Of a stretch of DNA of 64,000 nucleotides, positions 42,389-50,336 are shown piece after piece. Within the stretch, counting starts at the first letter, position 1. Every line of letters starts with the position of its first letter. A model generated the notes under the pieces. The model ran no database searches and was not told the DNA's origin. It was given only the letters and a program-made list of their open reading frames with translations. Source of the DNA: Gaiellales bacterium (GTDB lineage Bacteria > Actinomycetota > Thermoleophilia > Gaiellales > JAICJC01); NCBI GenBank assembly GCA_036273515.1, contig DASUHM010000075.1, positions 62,001-126,000 of the forward strand, given 5' to 3'. Position numbers and translations under genes: made by a program.

Positions 42389-43152
42389 GCTTCGACGTCT
42401 CCGCAGACTCGTACGACCGCTTCATGGGCCGCTACTCGGTGACCCTGTCGCCGCAGCTTGCCGACCTCGCCGGCGTCGCCGCCGGCCAGCGGGCGGTCGA
42501 CGTGGGCTGCGGGTCGGGGATGCTCACCGCCGAGCTGGTGGCCCGCCTGGGTGCGGGCTCGGTGGCGGGGATCGACCCGTCACCGCCGTTCGTCGAGGCG
42601 ATCGGGACGCGGTTCCCCGGCGTGGACGTGCGCCGCGGCACCGCCGAGGAGCTGCCGTTCGACGACGGGGAATTCGACGCTGCGCTCTCGCAGCTCGTCG
42701 TCCACTTCATGCGCGATGCGGTGCAGGGGCTGCGGGAGATGGCCCGGGTGACCCGGCCGGGCGGCGCCGTGGCCGCGTCCGTCTGGGACACGGCCGGGGG
42801 GCGGGCGCCGTTCAGCCCATTCTGGCGGGCGGCGGTCGCGCTCGACCCGAACGCGCGCGGCGAGATGGCGGTCGTCGGCGGCCGCGCCGGTCACCTCGAG
42901 GCGCTGTTCACGCAAGCCGGCATCGAGGACATCCGCACGGTCGAGCAGCCGGCCGTCGTCGAGCACCAGACGTTCGACGACTGGTTCCAGCCGTTCACGC
43001 TGGGCGTCGGGCCGGCGGGGAGCTACCTGATCGGGATCGACGAGCAGCGCCGGGCGGCGGTGCGGGAACGCTGCCGGGAGGAGCTCGGGGACGGCCCGTT
43101 CACGATCCCGGCGGTCGTCTGGGCGGCCGTCGGCGTCAGCCCGGCCCGCTGA
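42385..43152 (+). CDS. Class I SAM-dependent methyltransferase
   Basis: 255 residues from ATG at 42385, which overlaps the stop of the efeB relic (ATGA). SADSYDRFMGRYS is a common N-terminus of this group. Motif I is VDVGCGSGMLTAEL, motif II is AGIDPSPPF, and FDDGEFDAALSQLVVHFM with RPGGAVAASVWD completes the fold. The family methylates small molecules such as quinones or phenols; the substrate is unknown. The 3' end overlaps the convergent lyase gene by 17 bases. It may still use the old peroxidase promoter upstream. Confidence 0.87.
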   Translation: MSFDVSADSYDRFMGRYSVTLSPQLADLAGVAAGQRAVDVGCGSGMLTAELVARLGAGSVAGIDPSPPFVEAIGTRFPGVDVRRGTAEELPFDDGEFDAALSQLVVHFMRDAVQGLREMARVTRPGGAVAASVWDTAGGRAPFSPFWRAAVALDPNARGEMAVVGGRAGHLEALFTQAGIEDIRTVEQPAVVEHQTFDDWFQPFTLGVGPAGSYLIGIDEQRRAAVRERCREELGDGPFTIPAVVWAAVGVSPAR

Positions 43153-44179
43153 CGACGCAACGGTAGCCCTCCGGGTCGCTCGCGCCCTCGGTGGCGACGA
43201 GCAGCACGCGCGTCTCCGACCCCAGGCCCACCGCCCGGCGCAGGTCCCTGCACTCGTCCTCGGCCGCGAGCACCTCGAGCGCGGCCAGCGTGGCCGCGCC
43301 GCAGTCGCCGATCTCGAGGCCCTGCGCGGCCAGGCCCCGCATCGCGGCGTGCGTCTCGGCATCCGAGACGGTGACCATCCCGTGCATGCCGTGCCGCAGC
43401 GTCGGCCAGGCTGACGTCGAGATCTCGGCGCAGTCGAGGCCCGCCATGGTCGTCCCCGGCGTCGTCACGGCCGTCGGCTCTCCGGCGGCGATGGAAGCGG
43501 TCAGGCAGGCTGCCGTCACCGGCTCGACGCCGACGACCGCCGCGCCGGCGGCGGCGCCGTGGCGGGCGGCGGCCGCCGCGAGCGAACCGCACCCGACCGG
43601 CACCAGGATGAGGTCGTGTGCCGCCTGGGCGGCGGCCTCGGCGAAGAGCGTGTGGTAGCCGTCGATCACCCACCGGGCGGGGCCGGAGTCGCCGATGTCG
43701 GCAATCTCGATCGCGTCCGGCTGGGCCGCCGCCTCGGCGGCTGCCGCGACGGCGTCCTCGTAGGCGCCGTCCACGACCACGACCTCGGCGCCCTCACCGG
43801 CGATCGCCTCGCGCCGGCCCGGCGTCGAGCGGCCGGGCAGGAAGATCCGCGCGTGCAGCCCGCGCAGGGCCGCGACGTGCGCCACCGCACGGCCGTGGTT
43901 GCCGGCGCTGGCGGCGACGAGCGTGCGCACGTTCGGCCGCTCGCGCAGCGCCTGCTCGACGGCCCACGAGGCGCCGAGCACCTTGAACGCCGGCAGGCCG
44001 AAGCGGTCGGACTCGTCCTTCAGCCCGACCGCGCCGAGCCCGAGCTCGCGGGCGACGCCGGGCAGATCGTGCACGGGTGTCGGCCGGTATCCGGCCATGC
44101 GCTCGTGGAACGCGCGGGCGTCGGTGCTCGGCGGCGGCACCCGGGCGGGGTCGGCGGCGGGGTTCACGAGCGCGCGCAT
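43136..44179 (-). CDS. dpaL: PLP-dependent diaminopropionate ammonia-lyase-like enzyme
   Basis: About 347 residues from ATG at 44179; CACAAT ends 7 bases before it, and the ATG at 44188 is an alternative. KDESDRFGLPAFKVLGASWA holds the PLP Lys (near residue 66) and is the clearest mark of diaminopropionate ammonia-lyases. SAGNHGRAVAHVAALRG and VPVGCGSLA (phosphate-binding glycine loop) agree with fold type II. The enzyme would convert 2,3-diaminopropionate to pyruvate and ammonia. It is shorter than the E. coli enzyme (about 400 residues), so a related substrate is possible. Confidence 0.8.
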   Translation of the reverse strand: MRALVNPAADPARVPPPSTDARAFHERMAGYRPTPVHDLPGVARELGLGAVGLKDESDRFGLPAFKVLGASWAVEQALRERPNVRTLVAASAGNHGRAVAHVAALRGLHARIFLPGRSTPGRREAIAGEGAEVVVVDGAYEDAVAAAAEAAAQPDAIEIADIGDSGPARWVIDGYHTLFAEAAAQAAHDLILVPVGCGSLAAAAARHGAAAGAAVVGVEPVTAACLTASIAAGEPTAVTTPGTTMAGLDCAEISTSAWPTLRHGMHGMVTVSDAETHAAMRGLAAQGLEIGDCGAATLAALEVLAAEDECRDLRRAVGLGSETRVLLVATEGASDPEGYRCVVSGPG

Positions 44180-44205
44180 GCGGCGCATTGTGTCAGTCCC
44201 GCATC

Positions 44206-44268
44206 GGGGTCAGACCCCGAACGGCGGCCGTTGCACTTCGGTGACACTTTCGTACGGGGTCTGACCCC
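44206..44268. repeat. Palindromic repeat pair
   Basis: GGGGTCAGACCCC (44206-44218) and its reverse complement GGGGTCTGACCCC (44256-44268). The right flank of the first (GAACGGCGGCCGTTGCA) matches the copy at 16882 with one difference, so the repeated unit extends well beyond the palindrome. Confidence 0.8.
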
Positions 44269-44322
44269 GGTCAGGCGGCCGGCGCTCGGCCACTTTGACC
44301 GTGGTCGAGATGGAGCAGTGTT

Positions 44323-44367
44323 GGGGTCAGGCCCCCGGTGGTTTGCCGGCGTGCGGGGTCTGACCCC
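44323..44367. repeat. Palindromic repeat pair next to erm
   Basis: GGGGTCAGGCCCC (44323-44335, one mismatch in the palindrome) and GGGGTCTGACCCC (44355-44367). Both this second palindrome and the one at 44256-44268 continue as GGTCAGGC, and here that flank supplies the stop codon of the erm gene (complement of 44370-44372). Confidence 0.75.
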
Positions 44368-44369
44368 GG

Positions 44370-45143
44370 TCAGGCTGCGAGGCCGAAGAGGGCTACCCAG
44401 TCCCACACGTCCAGGTCGTGCGGGCGGGCGTCGGGCTGCAGGCCCCGGGTGCGGGCGAAGCGCTTCCAGGTGCGCGGCGGCAACGCGAGCGCCCGCCGCA
44501 CCGGGCGCGCGTCGCGGGTGAAGCCGGCCTCGAGGAACGCCCGGTAGCCCGCGGCCTGCTCCACCGGCAGCAGCGCCGGCCGCCGCGGCCGGATCGCGAG
44601 CAGCGCTGCGTCGACCCGGGGCGGCGGGTCGAAGCACGCCGCCGGCAGATGCCGCTCGGCCTGGAGCCGCCACCACGGCTGCCAGCGCAGCGCCAGCAAC
44701 GTCGAGGGCCGCGTCGCCGCCCGCTTGCGTACGAGCCCGTCCTGGACGATCAGGTCGGCCCGGGCGAGCGCGGACGCGGGATCGTCCAGCAGCCGGCGCA
44801 GGGTCGGCGTCGTGATCGCGAACGGCACGTTGCCGACGACGCGGTGGGGCTCGGCCGGCGGCGCCAGGGCCAGGAAGTCCGCCTCGATCACCGTCACCTG
44901 GTCGCCGCCGTAGCGGCGCCGAAGCGAGCCTGCGAGCCCGGGGTCGAGCTCGACGGCGACGACCCGCGCTCCGGCGCTTCGGAGCGGGGCCGTCAGCCGG
45001 CCGAAGCCGGCGCCGATCTCGACCACGAGCTCGCCGTCGCGAACGCCGGCCGAGGCGACGATCTCGGCCGCCAGCCCGGCGCTACGCAGGAAGTGCCGGC
45101 CGTGGCCGGCCTGCGGCCGTGCGCCGCGCCCTCGCGCGGCCAC
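44370..45143 (-). CDS. erm: 23S rRNA (adenine-N6)-methyltransferase, Erm type
   Basis: 257 residues from GTG at 45143. GHGRHFLRSAGLAAEIVASAGV is the Erm/KsgA entry. Motif I is VVEIGAGFGRLTAPL, then VELDPGLAGSLRRRY and VIEADFLAL. Motif IV is GNVPFAITTPTLRRLL and is followed by the Erm-like stretch LIVQDGLVRKRA and CFDPPPRVDAALL. Erm enzymes methylate A2058 of 23S rRNA and give macrolide-lincosamide-streptogramin B resistance. A KsgA-type 16S target is less likely because of the shorter C-terminus. It lies 35 bases after the MFS pump on the same strand. The stop codon comes from a repeat. Confidence 0.82.
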   Translation of the reverse strand: MAARGRGARPQAGHGRHFLRSAGLAAEIVASAGVRDGELVVEIGAGFGRLTAPLRSAGARVVAVELDPGLAGSLRRRYGGDQVTVIEADFLALAPPAEPHRVVGNVPFAITTPTLRRLLDDPASALARADLIVQDGLVRKRAATRPSTLLALRWQPWWRLQAERHLPAACFDPPPRVDAALLAIRPRRPALLPVEQAAGYRAFLEAGFTRDARPVRRALALPPRTWKRFARTRGLQPDARPHDLDVWDWVALFGLAA

Positions 45144-45178
45144 GGAACGTCACCGTGAAGGTACCCATCGCGCCCATC

Positions 45179-46630
45179 CTACTCGGACTCGGTCGCGAGC
45201 TCACCGGCCGGCTCGTGGCCGCCCTGCGCCTGCACGTCGGCACGCAGCACCGAGGCGCCGATCGCCGCCGCGGCGAACGCGAACACCGCGCCGAGCAGGA
45301 AGGCGACGTGATAGCCGCCGACCAGCGCCTCGAGGTGAGCCTCGCCCGACGCGCGCAGGTCGCTCGTGTGCGACGCGGCCACGCTTGTGAGCACGGCCAG
45401 GCCGAGCGCCCCGCCCATCATGAAGGCGGTGTTGACGACGCCCGAGGCCAGGCCGGACTCGGCCGGGTCGACGTCGTTCATCGCGGCCAGGAGCAGCGGA
45501 TTGAACGACATGCCCGCGCCGAACCCGAGCAGCACCATGCTCGGCAGGACGTCTGTGATGTAGCTGCCGCCGACGGGTGCGCGGGCGAACAGCACGAGCC
45601 CGGCTCCGGCCAGCGAGAGGCCGACCCCGAGCGGGATGCGGACGCCGTAGCGCATCACGAGCTTGGCGGAGAGGCCGAGCGAGAACGCGGCCATGATCAG
45701 GTTCGTCGGCAGGTACGCCAGGCCGACCCGCAGCGGGCTGTAGCCGAGGATCAGCTGCAGGTAGAGCGCCGAGAGGAAGAACCAGGCGAACATCCCCGCC
45801 GCCCACAGGATGCCGACCACGTTCGAGGTGGCGACGTTGCGCAGGCGGAACAGGCCGAGCGGCATGAGCGGCGACGCCACCCGCGCCTCGATCACGAGGA
45901 ACACGCCGAGCAGGGCGAGCGACGCGGCCAGCAGGCCGAGCGTCTGATCCGACGTCCAGCCGGTCTGGTTGCCGTTCACGATGGCGTAGACGGCCAGCAT
46001 CAGGGCCGCGGTGACGGTGACCGCGCCGGCGACGTCGAGCTGCGTCTGCGCCTGGCCGCGCCCGGACGGGAGCAGCACGAAGCAGAGGCCGAAGACGGCC
46101 ACGCCCACCGGCAGGTTGACGATGAAGATCCAGTGCCAGTCGAGCACGTCGGTGAGGACGCCGCCGAGCAGCACGCCGACGGTGCCGCCGCCGGCGGCGA
46201 CGAAGCCGAACACCCCCATCGCCTTGGCCCGGTCGCCGGCCTCGGTGAACATGGTCATGATCAGCGACAGCGAGACGGCCGAGACGATCGCGCCGCCGAG
46301 GCCCTGCACCGCCCGCGCGCCGATCAGGACGTGCTGGGAGGTGGCCAGGCCGCACGCAAGCGACGCCAGCGTGAAAAGGGCGATCCCGGACAGGAACAGG
46401 CGGCGGTGGCCGAACAGGTCGCCCAGCCGGCCGCCCAGCAGCAGGAACCCGCCGAACGTCAGCAGGTAGGCGTTCACGACCCACGCGAGCGACGTCTCGG
46501 TGAAGCCGAGATCCTGGCGGATCGACGGCAGGGCGACGTTCACGATGGTCGTGTCGAGCACGATCATGAGGCTGCCCGAGCAGAGCACGATCAGCGCCAG
46601 CCAGCGCCTGTTGCCCTCGACGCCGCTCAT
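45179..46630 (-). CDS. MFS drug exporter, DHA2 family
   Basis: 483 residues from ATG at 46630, overlapping the stop of a 14-residue leader frame (ATGA). About 14 membrane helices are seen. VLDTTIVNVALPSIRQDLGF in TM1 and GGRLGDLFGHRRLFL (motif A) are typical of EmrB/QacA-type proton-driven pumps, and GARAVQGLGGAIVSAVSLSLI follows. The next gene downstream is an Erm methylase, which makes a combined efflux and target-modification operon likely. The substrate may be a macrolide-like antibiotic (inference). Confidence 0.9.
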   Translation of the reverse strand: MSGVEGNRRWLALIVLCSGSLMIVLDTTIVNVALPSIRQDLGFTETSLAWVVNAYLLTFGGFLLLGGRLGDLFGHRRLFLSGIALFTLASLACGLATSQHVLIGARAVQGLGGAIVSAVSLSLIMTMFTEAGDRAKAMGVFGFVAAGGGTVGVLLGGVLTDVLDWHWIFIVNLPVGVAVFGLCFVLLPSGRGQAQTQLDVAGAVTVTAALMLAVYAIVNGNQTGWTSDQTLGLLAASLALLGVFLVIEARVASPLMPLGLFRLRNVATSNVVGILWAAGMFAWFFLSALYLQLILGYSPLRVGLAYLPTNLIMAAFSLGLSAKLVMRYGVRIPLGVGLSLAGAGLVLFARAPVGGSYITDVLPSMVLLGFGAGMSFNPLLLAAMNDVDPAESGLASGVVNTAFMMGGALGLAVLTSVAASHTSDLRASGEAHLEALVGGYHVAFLLGAVFAFAAAAIGASVLRADVQAQGGHEPAGELATESE

Positions 46631-46671
46631 GTCTCCGCTCCGGTGTTGGTGGTGTTGATGTGGTTCTGCAT
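46627..46671 (-). CDS. Putative 14-residue leader peptide
   Basis: ATG at 46671 with a textbook AAGGAG (complement of 46680-46685) 8 bases upstream encodes MQNHINTTNTGAET, and its TGA overlaps the ATG of the MFS gene. The better ribosome site belongs to this short frame, so the pump would be translated by coupling. Translated leaders of this size control many erm and efflux genes by ribosome stalling. Whether this one does is inference. Confidence 0.45.
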   Translation of the reverse strand: MQNHINTTNTGAET

Positions 46672-46688
46672 GGAAGTGGCTCCTTGAA

Positions 46689-46714
46689 GGTCTTCGAGTC
46701 TGTCACTGAAGACC
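46689..46714. promoter_or_regulatory. Inverted repeat upstream of leader-MFS-erm
   Basis: GGTCTTC (46689-46695) and GAAGACC (46708-46714) form a 7-bp inverted repeat with AGT/ACT also mirrored inside. It precedes the leader's ribosome site by a few bases. It could be a repressor operator or the stem of a leader RNA. Confidence 0.4.
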
Positions 46715-46778
46715 GGGCAGGCGGCCGAAACTCATCGAGCGCGCACCGTAGCGATCGGGCCCGCGGCGTTCGCGCAGG

Positions 46779-49001
46779 TCAGGACATGATGGCCGGGGTG
46801 GGCGCCTCGACCTCTTCGTCGAAGACGCCGGTGCCCTCGACGTTCACGCGCGGGAGGACGCGGTCGAGGAACCCGGGCAGGTACCAGCTGCGGCGGCCGA
46901 GCACTTCCATCACGGACGGGACGAGCATGCAGCGCACCACCGTCGCGTCGAGCGCGATCGCGACCGCGAGCCCGATGCCGAACTGCTTCACCACCGGATC
47001 GCCGTTCAGGACGAAGCTCGAGAACACGAACACCATCACGAGCGCCGCCGACGTGATCACGCGACCGGTCCGGGCGAGGCCTTCGACCACCGCCTCGCCG
47101 GCGTCGCCGGTGGCGTGGTAGCGCTCCTGGATCTGGCTGACGAGGAAGACCTCGTAGTCCATCGAGAGGCCGAACAGGATCGCGAACATGAGCAGGGGTG
47201 CGTAGCTCACGATCGGGATCGCGTGGGGCAGGCCGACGAGGCCGATCCCGTGCCCTTCCTGGAAGATGAACGTGACGACGCCGTATGCGGCGCCCACGGA
47301 GAGCAGGTTCATCACCGCGGCCTTGATCGGGATCACCACCGAATGGAACGCGAGCATGAGCACGACGAAGCTCAGCAGCACGACGATCGCGATCATCAGC
47401 GGCAGCTTCGCGCCGATCTTCTCCGCCAGGTCGATGTATCCGGCGGTCTGGCCGCCGACGTACACGGTCAGGCCGGAGCTCGCGACTGCCTTGGGGATGA
47501 CCGTGTCGCGCAGGTTGTTCACCAGGTCCTGGGTCTGGTCGGACGATGGCGACGTCTTCGCGACCACGCTGAACACGGCGCCGGTACCTGACGGATCGAC
47601 CGTGGCGGGCGCGACCGACTGCACGTCGGCGGTCTTCGCGATGGTGTTCTGGAGGCTCGTCAGGCGCGGGTCGGTGGTCGGGTCGCCCCCCGCCTGGGCG
47701 GGCTGCGCCGGTGTCGGGAACTTCACGGCGATCAGGAGCGGCCCGTTCGACCCGGCCCCGAACCCGGTTGCCATCGCGTCGTACGACTGCCGCTGGGTCG
47801 TGGACTTCGGCAACACGCTGTTGTCCTGCTGGCCCAGCCGCAGGTTGATGAGCGGGAACGCCAGCACGAGCAGGAGGACGGTGCTCCCGATCATGTACGG
47901 CCAGGGGTTGCGGCCGACGGCGCGCGCCATCCGCGCCCAGCCGTGCGGCTGGTGGTCGTCGGGGTGGGTGCGGCCGATGTGCACGCGCAGGGAGTTGATG
48001 TGCTCGCCGAGCGCTCCGAGCAGTGCCGGCAGCAGCGTGATCGCCGCGAGCACCGAGACGGCCACGGCGATGGCCGCCGTGTAGCCGAGCGTCGAGACGA
48101 GCGGGATCCCGGCCACGACCAGCGAGCAGAGCGCGATCACGACCGTCACGCCGGCGAACAGGACCGCGCCCCCGGAGGTGGCGGCCGCGCGGGCGATCGA
48201 CTCGTTCATCTCGATCCCGTGGCCGAGCTGGAGCTTGTGCTTCGTGACGATGAACAAGGAGTAGTCGATGCCGACGCCGAGCCCGATCATGGTCGCCAGC
48301 GTCGGCGAGACCGTGGGCACGGCGGTGAGGTGGCTGATCGCGGTGATCAGCGCGAGCGTCGTCAGCAGCCCGAGGATGGCGGTGATGATCGGGAGCAACA
48401 TCGCCGTCACCGTCCCGAAGGCGATCACGAGGATCACGACCGCGGCCGCGATCCCGATCGCCTCGCTGCTCTCGGTCGACGGCCGGGACAGCTTCTGGCC
48501 GACGTAGCCGCCGACGGACGGCTCGAGGCCCGCCTTCGCCGCCGGATCGGCCGCGTCGAGGATGTCCTGGGCGTCCTGGTCCGTCGTGCTGCCCGAGCCG
48601 GTGTTCAGCGTCACCGAGATGTAGGCGACCTTCCGGTCCTTGCTCACGAGCCCCTGGGCGCCCTGGTCGAGCGGGCTGACCACCCTGGTGACGTGGGGCA
48701 CCGCCTTCAGGTTCTTCACGGTCGCGTTGATCGCGCTCGTGCTGGCGGAGTCCCCGATCTGGCCGGAGTGGTCGACGAGCGTGAGCGGGATGCTGCCGTA
48801 GGCCTGCTGGGGCAGCTTCTGCTGCAGCAGGTTGGTGGCGTTCGTCGAGCCCGTCCCCGGCAGCGTCAGGTTGTCGTTCCAGTTCTGGCCGAGCGACGCC
48901 GCCCACAGGTGCAGCCCGACCGCCACCACCAGCCACGTCGCGATCACGTACCAGCGTCGGCGCACGCAAAAGCCGCCGACCTCGTAGAGCGCCCGAGTCA
49001 C
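46779..49001 (-). CDS. MMPL/RND-type transporter
   Basis: About 741 residues from GTG at 49001, with TGAGG 8 bases upstream. One helix (about 15-32) is followed by a large outer loop, then a bundle of five to six helices, a second large loop and a second bundle. This is the 12-helix MMPL layout. GLGVGIDYSLFIVTKH and GLSMDYEVFLVSQIQERY carry the Asp-Tyr pairs expected for the proton relay. Family members move lipids, siderophores or drugs across the membrane. It lies upstream of the MFS/erm operon's reading direction, and palindromes precede its start. Confidence 0.9.
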   Translation of the reverse strand: MTRALYEVGGFCVRRRWYVIATWLVVAVGLHLWAASLGQNWNDNLTLPGTGSTNATNLLQQKLPQQAYGSIPLTLVDHSGQIGDSASTSAINATVKNLKAVPHVTRVVSPLDQGAQGLVSKDRKVAYISVTLNTGSGSTTDQDAQDILDAADPAAKAGLEPSVGGYVGQKLSRPSTESSEAIGIAAAVVILVIAFGTVTAMLLPIITAILGLLTTLALITAISHLTAVPTVSPTLATMIGLGVGIDYSLFIVTKHKLQLGHGIEMNESIARAAATSGGAVLFAGVTVVIALCSLVVAGIPLVSTLGYTAAIAVAVSVLAAITLLPALLGALGEHINSLRVHIGRTHPDDHQPHGWARMARAVGRNPWPYMIGSTVLLLVLAFPLINLRLGQQDNSVLPKSTTQRQSYDAMATGFGAGSNGPLLIAVKFPTPAQPAQAGGDPTTDPRLTSLQNTIAKTADVQSVAPATVDPSGTGAVFSVVAKTSPSSDQTQDLVNNLRDTVIPKAVASSGLTVYVGGQTAGYIDLAEKIGAKLPLMIAIVVLLSFVVLMLAFHSVVIPIKAAVMNLLSVGAAYGVVTFIFQEGHGIGLVGLPHAIPIVSYAPLLMFAILFGLSMDYEVFLVSQIQERYHATGDAGEAVVEGLARTGRVITSAALVMVFVFSSFVLNGDPVVKQFGIGLAVAIALDATVVRCMLVPSVMEVLGRRSWYLPGFLDRVLPRVNVEGTGVFDEEVEAPTPAIMS

Positions 49002-49038
49002 GAGTCGAACCTCAAAGCCGGGCGAGGATACCAAGCAG

Positions 49039-49076
49039 CGGATCGCCCAATTGGGGCGATCCGACACGGTAACCGT
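49039..49076. promoter_or_regulatory. Two palindromes upstream of MMPL gene
   Basis: CGGATCGCCC-AATTG-GGGCGATCCG (49039-49063) has perfect 10-bp arms, and ACGGT-A-ACCGT (49066-49076) is a second perfect palindrome 2 bases on. They lie 38-75 bases upstream of the GTG. They look like operators for a dimeric repressor such as TetR. No such regulator gene is adjacent. Confidence 0.45.
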
Positions 49077-49109
49077 TTATCTCACGCTCACGTCGAGCGT
49101 TAGACTCGC

Positions 49110-49374
49110 AGCGGCTCGAGCAGGCGGCGCGGCGCCTACGGCCGGTGCCTCGTGGCCGGGCTCGTCGAGGTGCAGCGGATGGCATCCGGCCACGATCTGG
49201 CCCGCCTGACCGCGGTCTTCTACGCGTTCACGTATCTCGGGTTCGCGGCGCCCTACCTGCTCGCGCTGGGCGCGCTACGTGGCGGACTACGCACTGCTCT
49301 TCGGCGCGACGGCCGCGCTCGCCCTGGCGACGGCCGCCCTGGTCGCGCCGCGCCCCGGCGCGACCCCCGCCTGA
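49110..49374 (+). pseudogene. Relic of an MFS transporter C-terminus
   Basis: GHDLARLTAVFYAFTYLGFA and APYLLALGA read as a membrane segment in one frame. After a one-base shift near 49277, VADYALLFGATAALALATAALVAPRPG runs to the TGA at 49372-49374. Together they look like the last helices of an MFS protein. The rest of the gene is absent, and a palindromic repeat begins 8 bases after the stop. Confidence 0.55.
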
Positions 49375-49381
49375 GCGAAGT

Positions 49382-49414
49382 GGGGACTGTCCCCGGTCAA
49401 TCGGGACAGTCCCC
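49382..49414. repeat. Palindromic repeat pair
   Basis: GGGGACTGTCCCC (49382-49394) and CGGGACAGTCCCC (49402-49414), the same two-hairpin unit as at 3585 and 16933, with one mismatch. It lies between the MFS relic and the convergent GST gene. Confidence 0.75.
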
Positions 49415-49430
49415 ACGCGGGGCGCACGAG

Positions 49431-50126
49431 CTAGGCCGGCGCCTGCGAGCGCACGTACTCGATGTAGCCGCGCACGTCGGCGGCGGGCTCGGTGTACGCG
49501 TCGCCGAGGTCCTCGGCCATCGCGTCCATGAACTCCCTCGCCCACGCCGGCATGTCGTAGTCGATCGAGGCCAGGAACTCCAGGCTGGCGGCGAGGCGGA
49601 TGTCGGCGATCGAGGGATGGTCGCCGCCGATGAAGCGCTTGCCGTCGAGGAAGAACGCCCGGTAGACGTCGAGCGGCTCGGCCAGGGCCCTCTCGGCGGC
49701 CTGCTGGGCCTCGGCCTTGGCGGCGTCGTCGGCGTTCGACGAGCCCACCTCGCCCGGGTACTGGGGGAAGTTCAGCGCCGGGTAGGTGGCGCGGGCGAGC
49801 AGCGGGTAGAGCGTGCCGATCAGGTAGAAGTTGGCGCTGTCGATCATCGCCCGCTTGCCCGGGTCGCTGGGATAGAACTGCTCCAGGCCGTGCGTGTTGC
49901 ACAGGTAGGCCATGATCGCGCAGCTCTCCCAGAGCGTCGTCCGCGGCAGCCCCGCGTGCTCGATCATCGGGGTCAGATGGGCCGGGTTCTTGGCCAGGAA
50001 CTCGGGCGTCTGCGTGCTGCCCCAGACGTCGACCTCCTCGAACTCGAGCCCCGCCGCGCGGACGAAGATCCGCACCGTCAGATTGTTGACGCTCGGCTTC
50101 AGCACGTGCAGCGTCATTGTCGCCAT
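49431..50126 (-). CDS. Glutathione S-transferase family protein
   Basis: 231 residues from ATG at 50126, with GAGGAGG at good spacing. The N-terminal thioredoxin-like domain (1-80) has LHVLKPSVNNLTVRIFVRAAGLEFEEVDV, NPAHLTPMIEH with the cis-Pro region and LWESCAIMAYLC. The all-helical C-terminal domain contains GGDHPSIADIRLAASLEFL, the typical N-capping box. Actinobacteria usually lack glutathione, so the thiol partner may differ. The 210-base gap upstream contains a near-palindrome CATATTGG-GCCAA-ATATG (about 50213-50231), a possible operator. Confidence 0.8.
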   Translation of the reverse strand: MATMTLHVLKPSVNNLTVRIFVRAAGLEFEEVDVWGSTQTPEFLAKNPAHLTPMIEHAGLPRTTLWESCAIMAYLCNTHGLEQFYPSDPGKRAMIDSANFYLIGTLYPLLARATYPALNFPQYPGEVGSSNADDAAKAEAQQAAERALAEPLDVYRAFFLDGKRFIGGDHPSIADIRLAASLEFLASIDYDMPAWAREFMDAMAEDLGDAYTEPAADVRGYIEYVRSQAPA

Positions 50127-50336
50127 CCGAAACCTCCTCGATGGTTGATCGGTGAGTCCCGTGATGTCCTGGGCGGCTGCGAACCGAGCAGCGCAAGGAC
50201 GCAGGGAGCGTTCATATTGGGCCAAGATATGGGCGCGACCGAGGACGCGGCGATGCGACGGTTCGCAGCCGCAGCGCCACCAGCGGTTCGCCGGCCGGCC
50301 GACCGTCGTGCGTCCAGGCGCGCGTGGATTCGCCGA

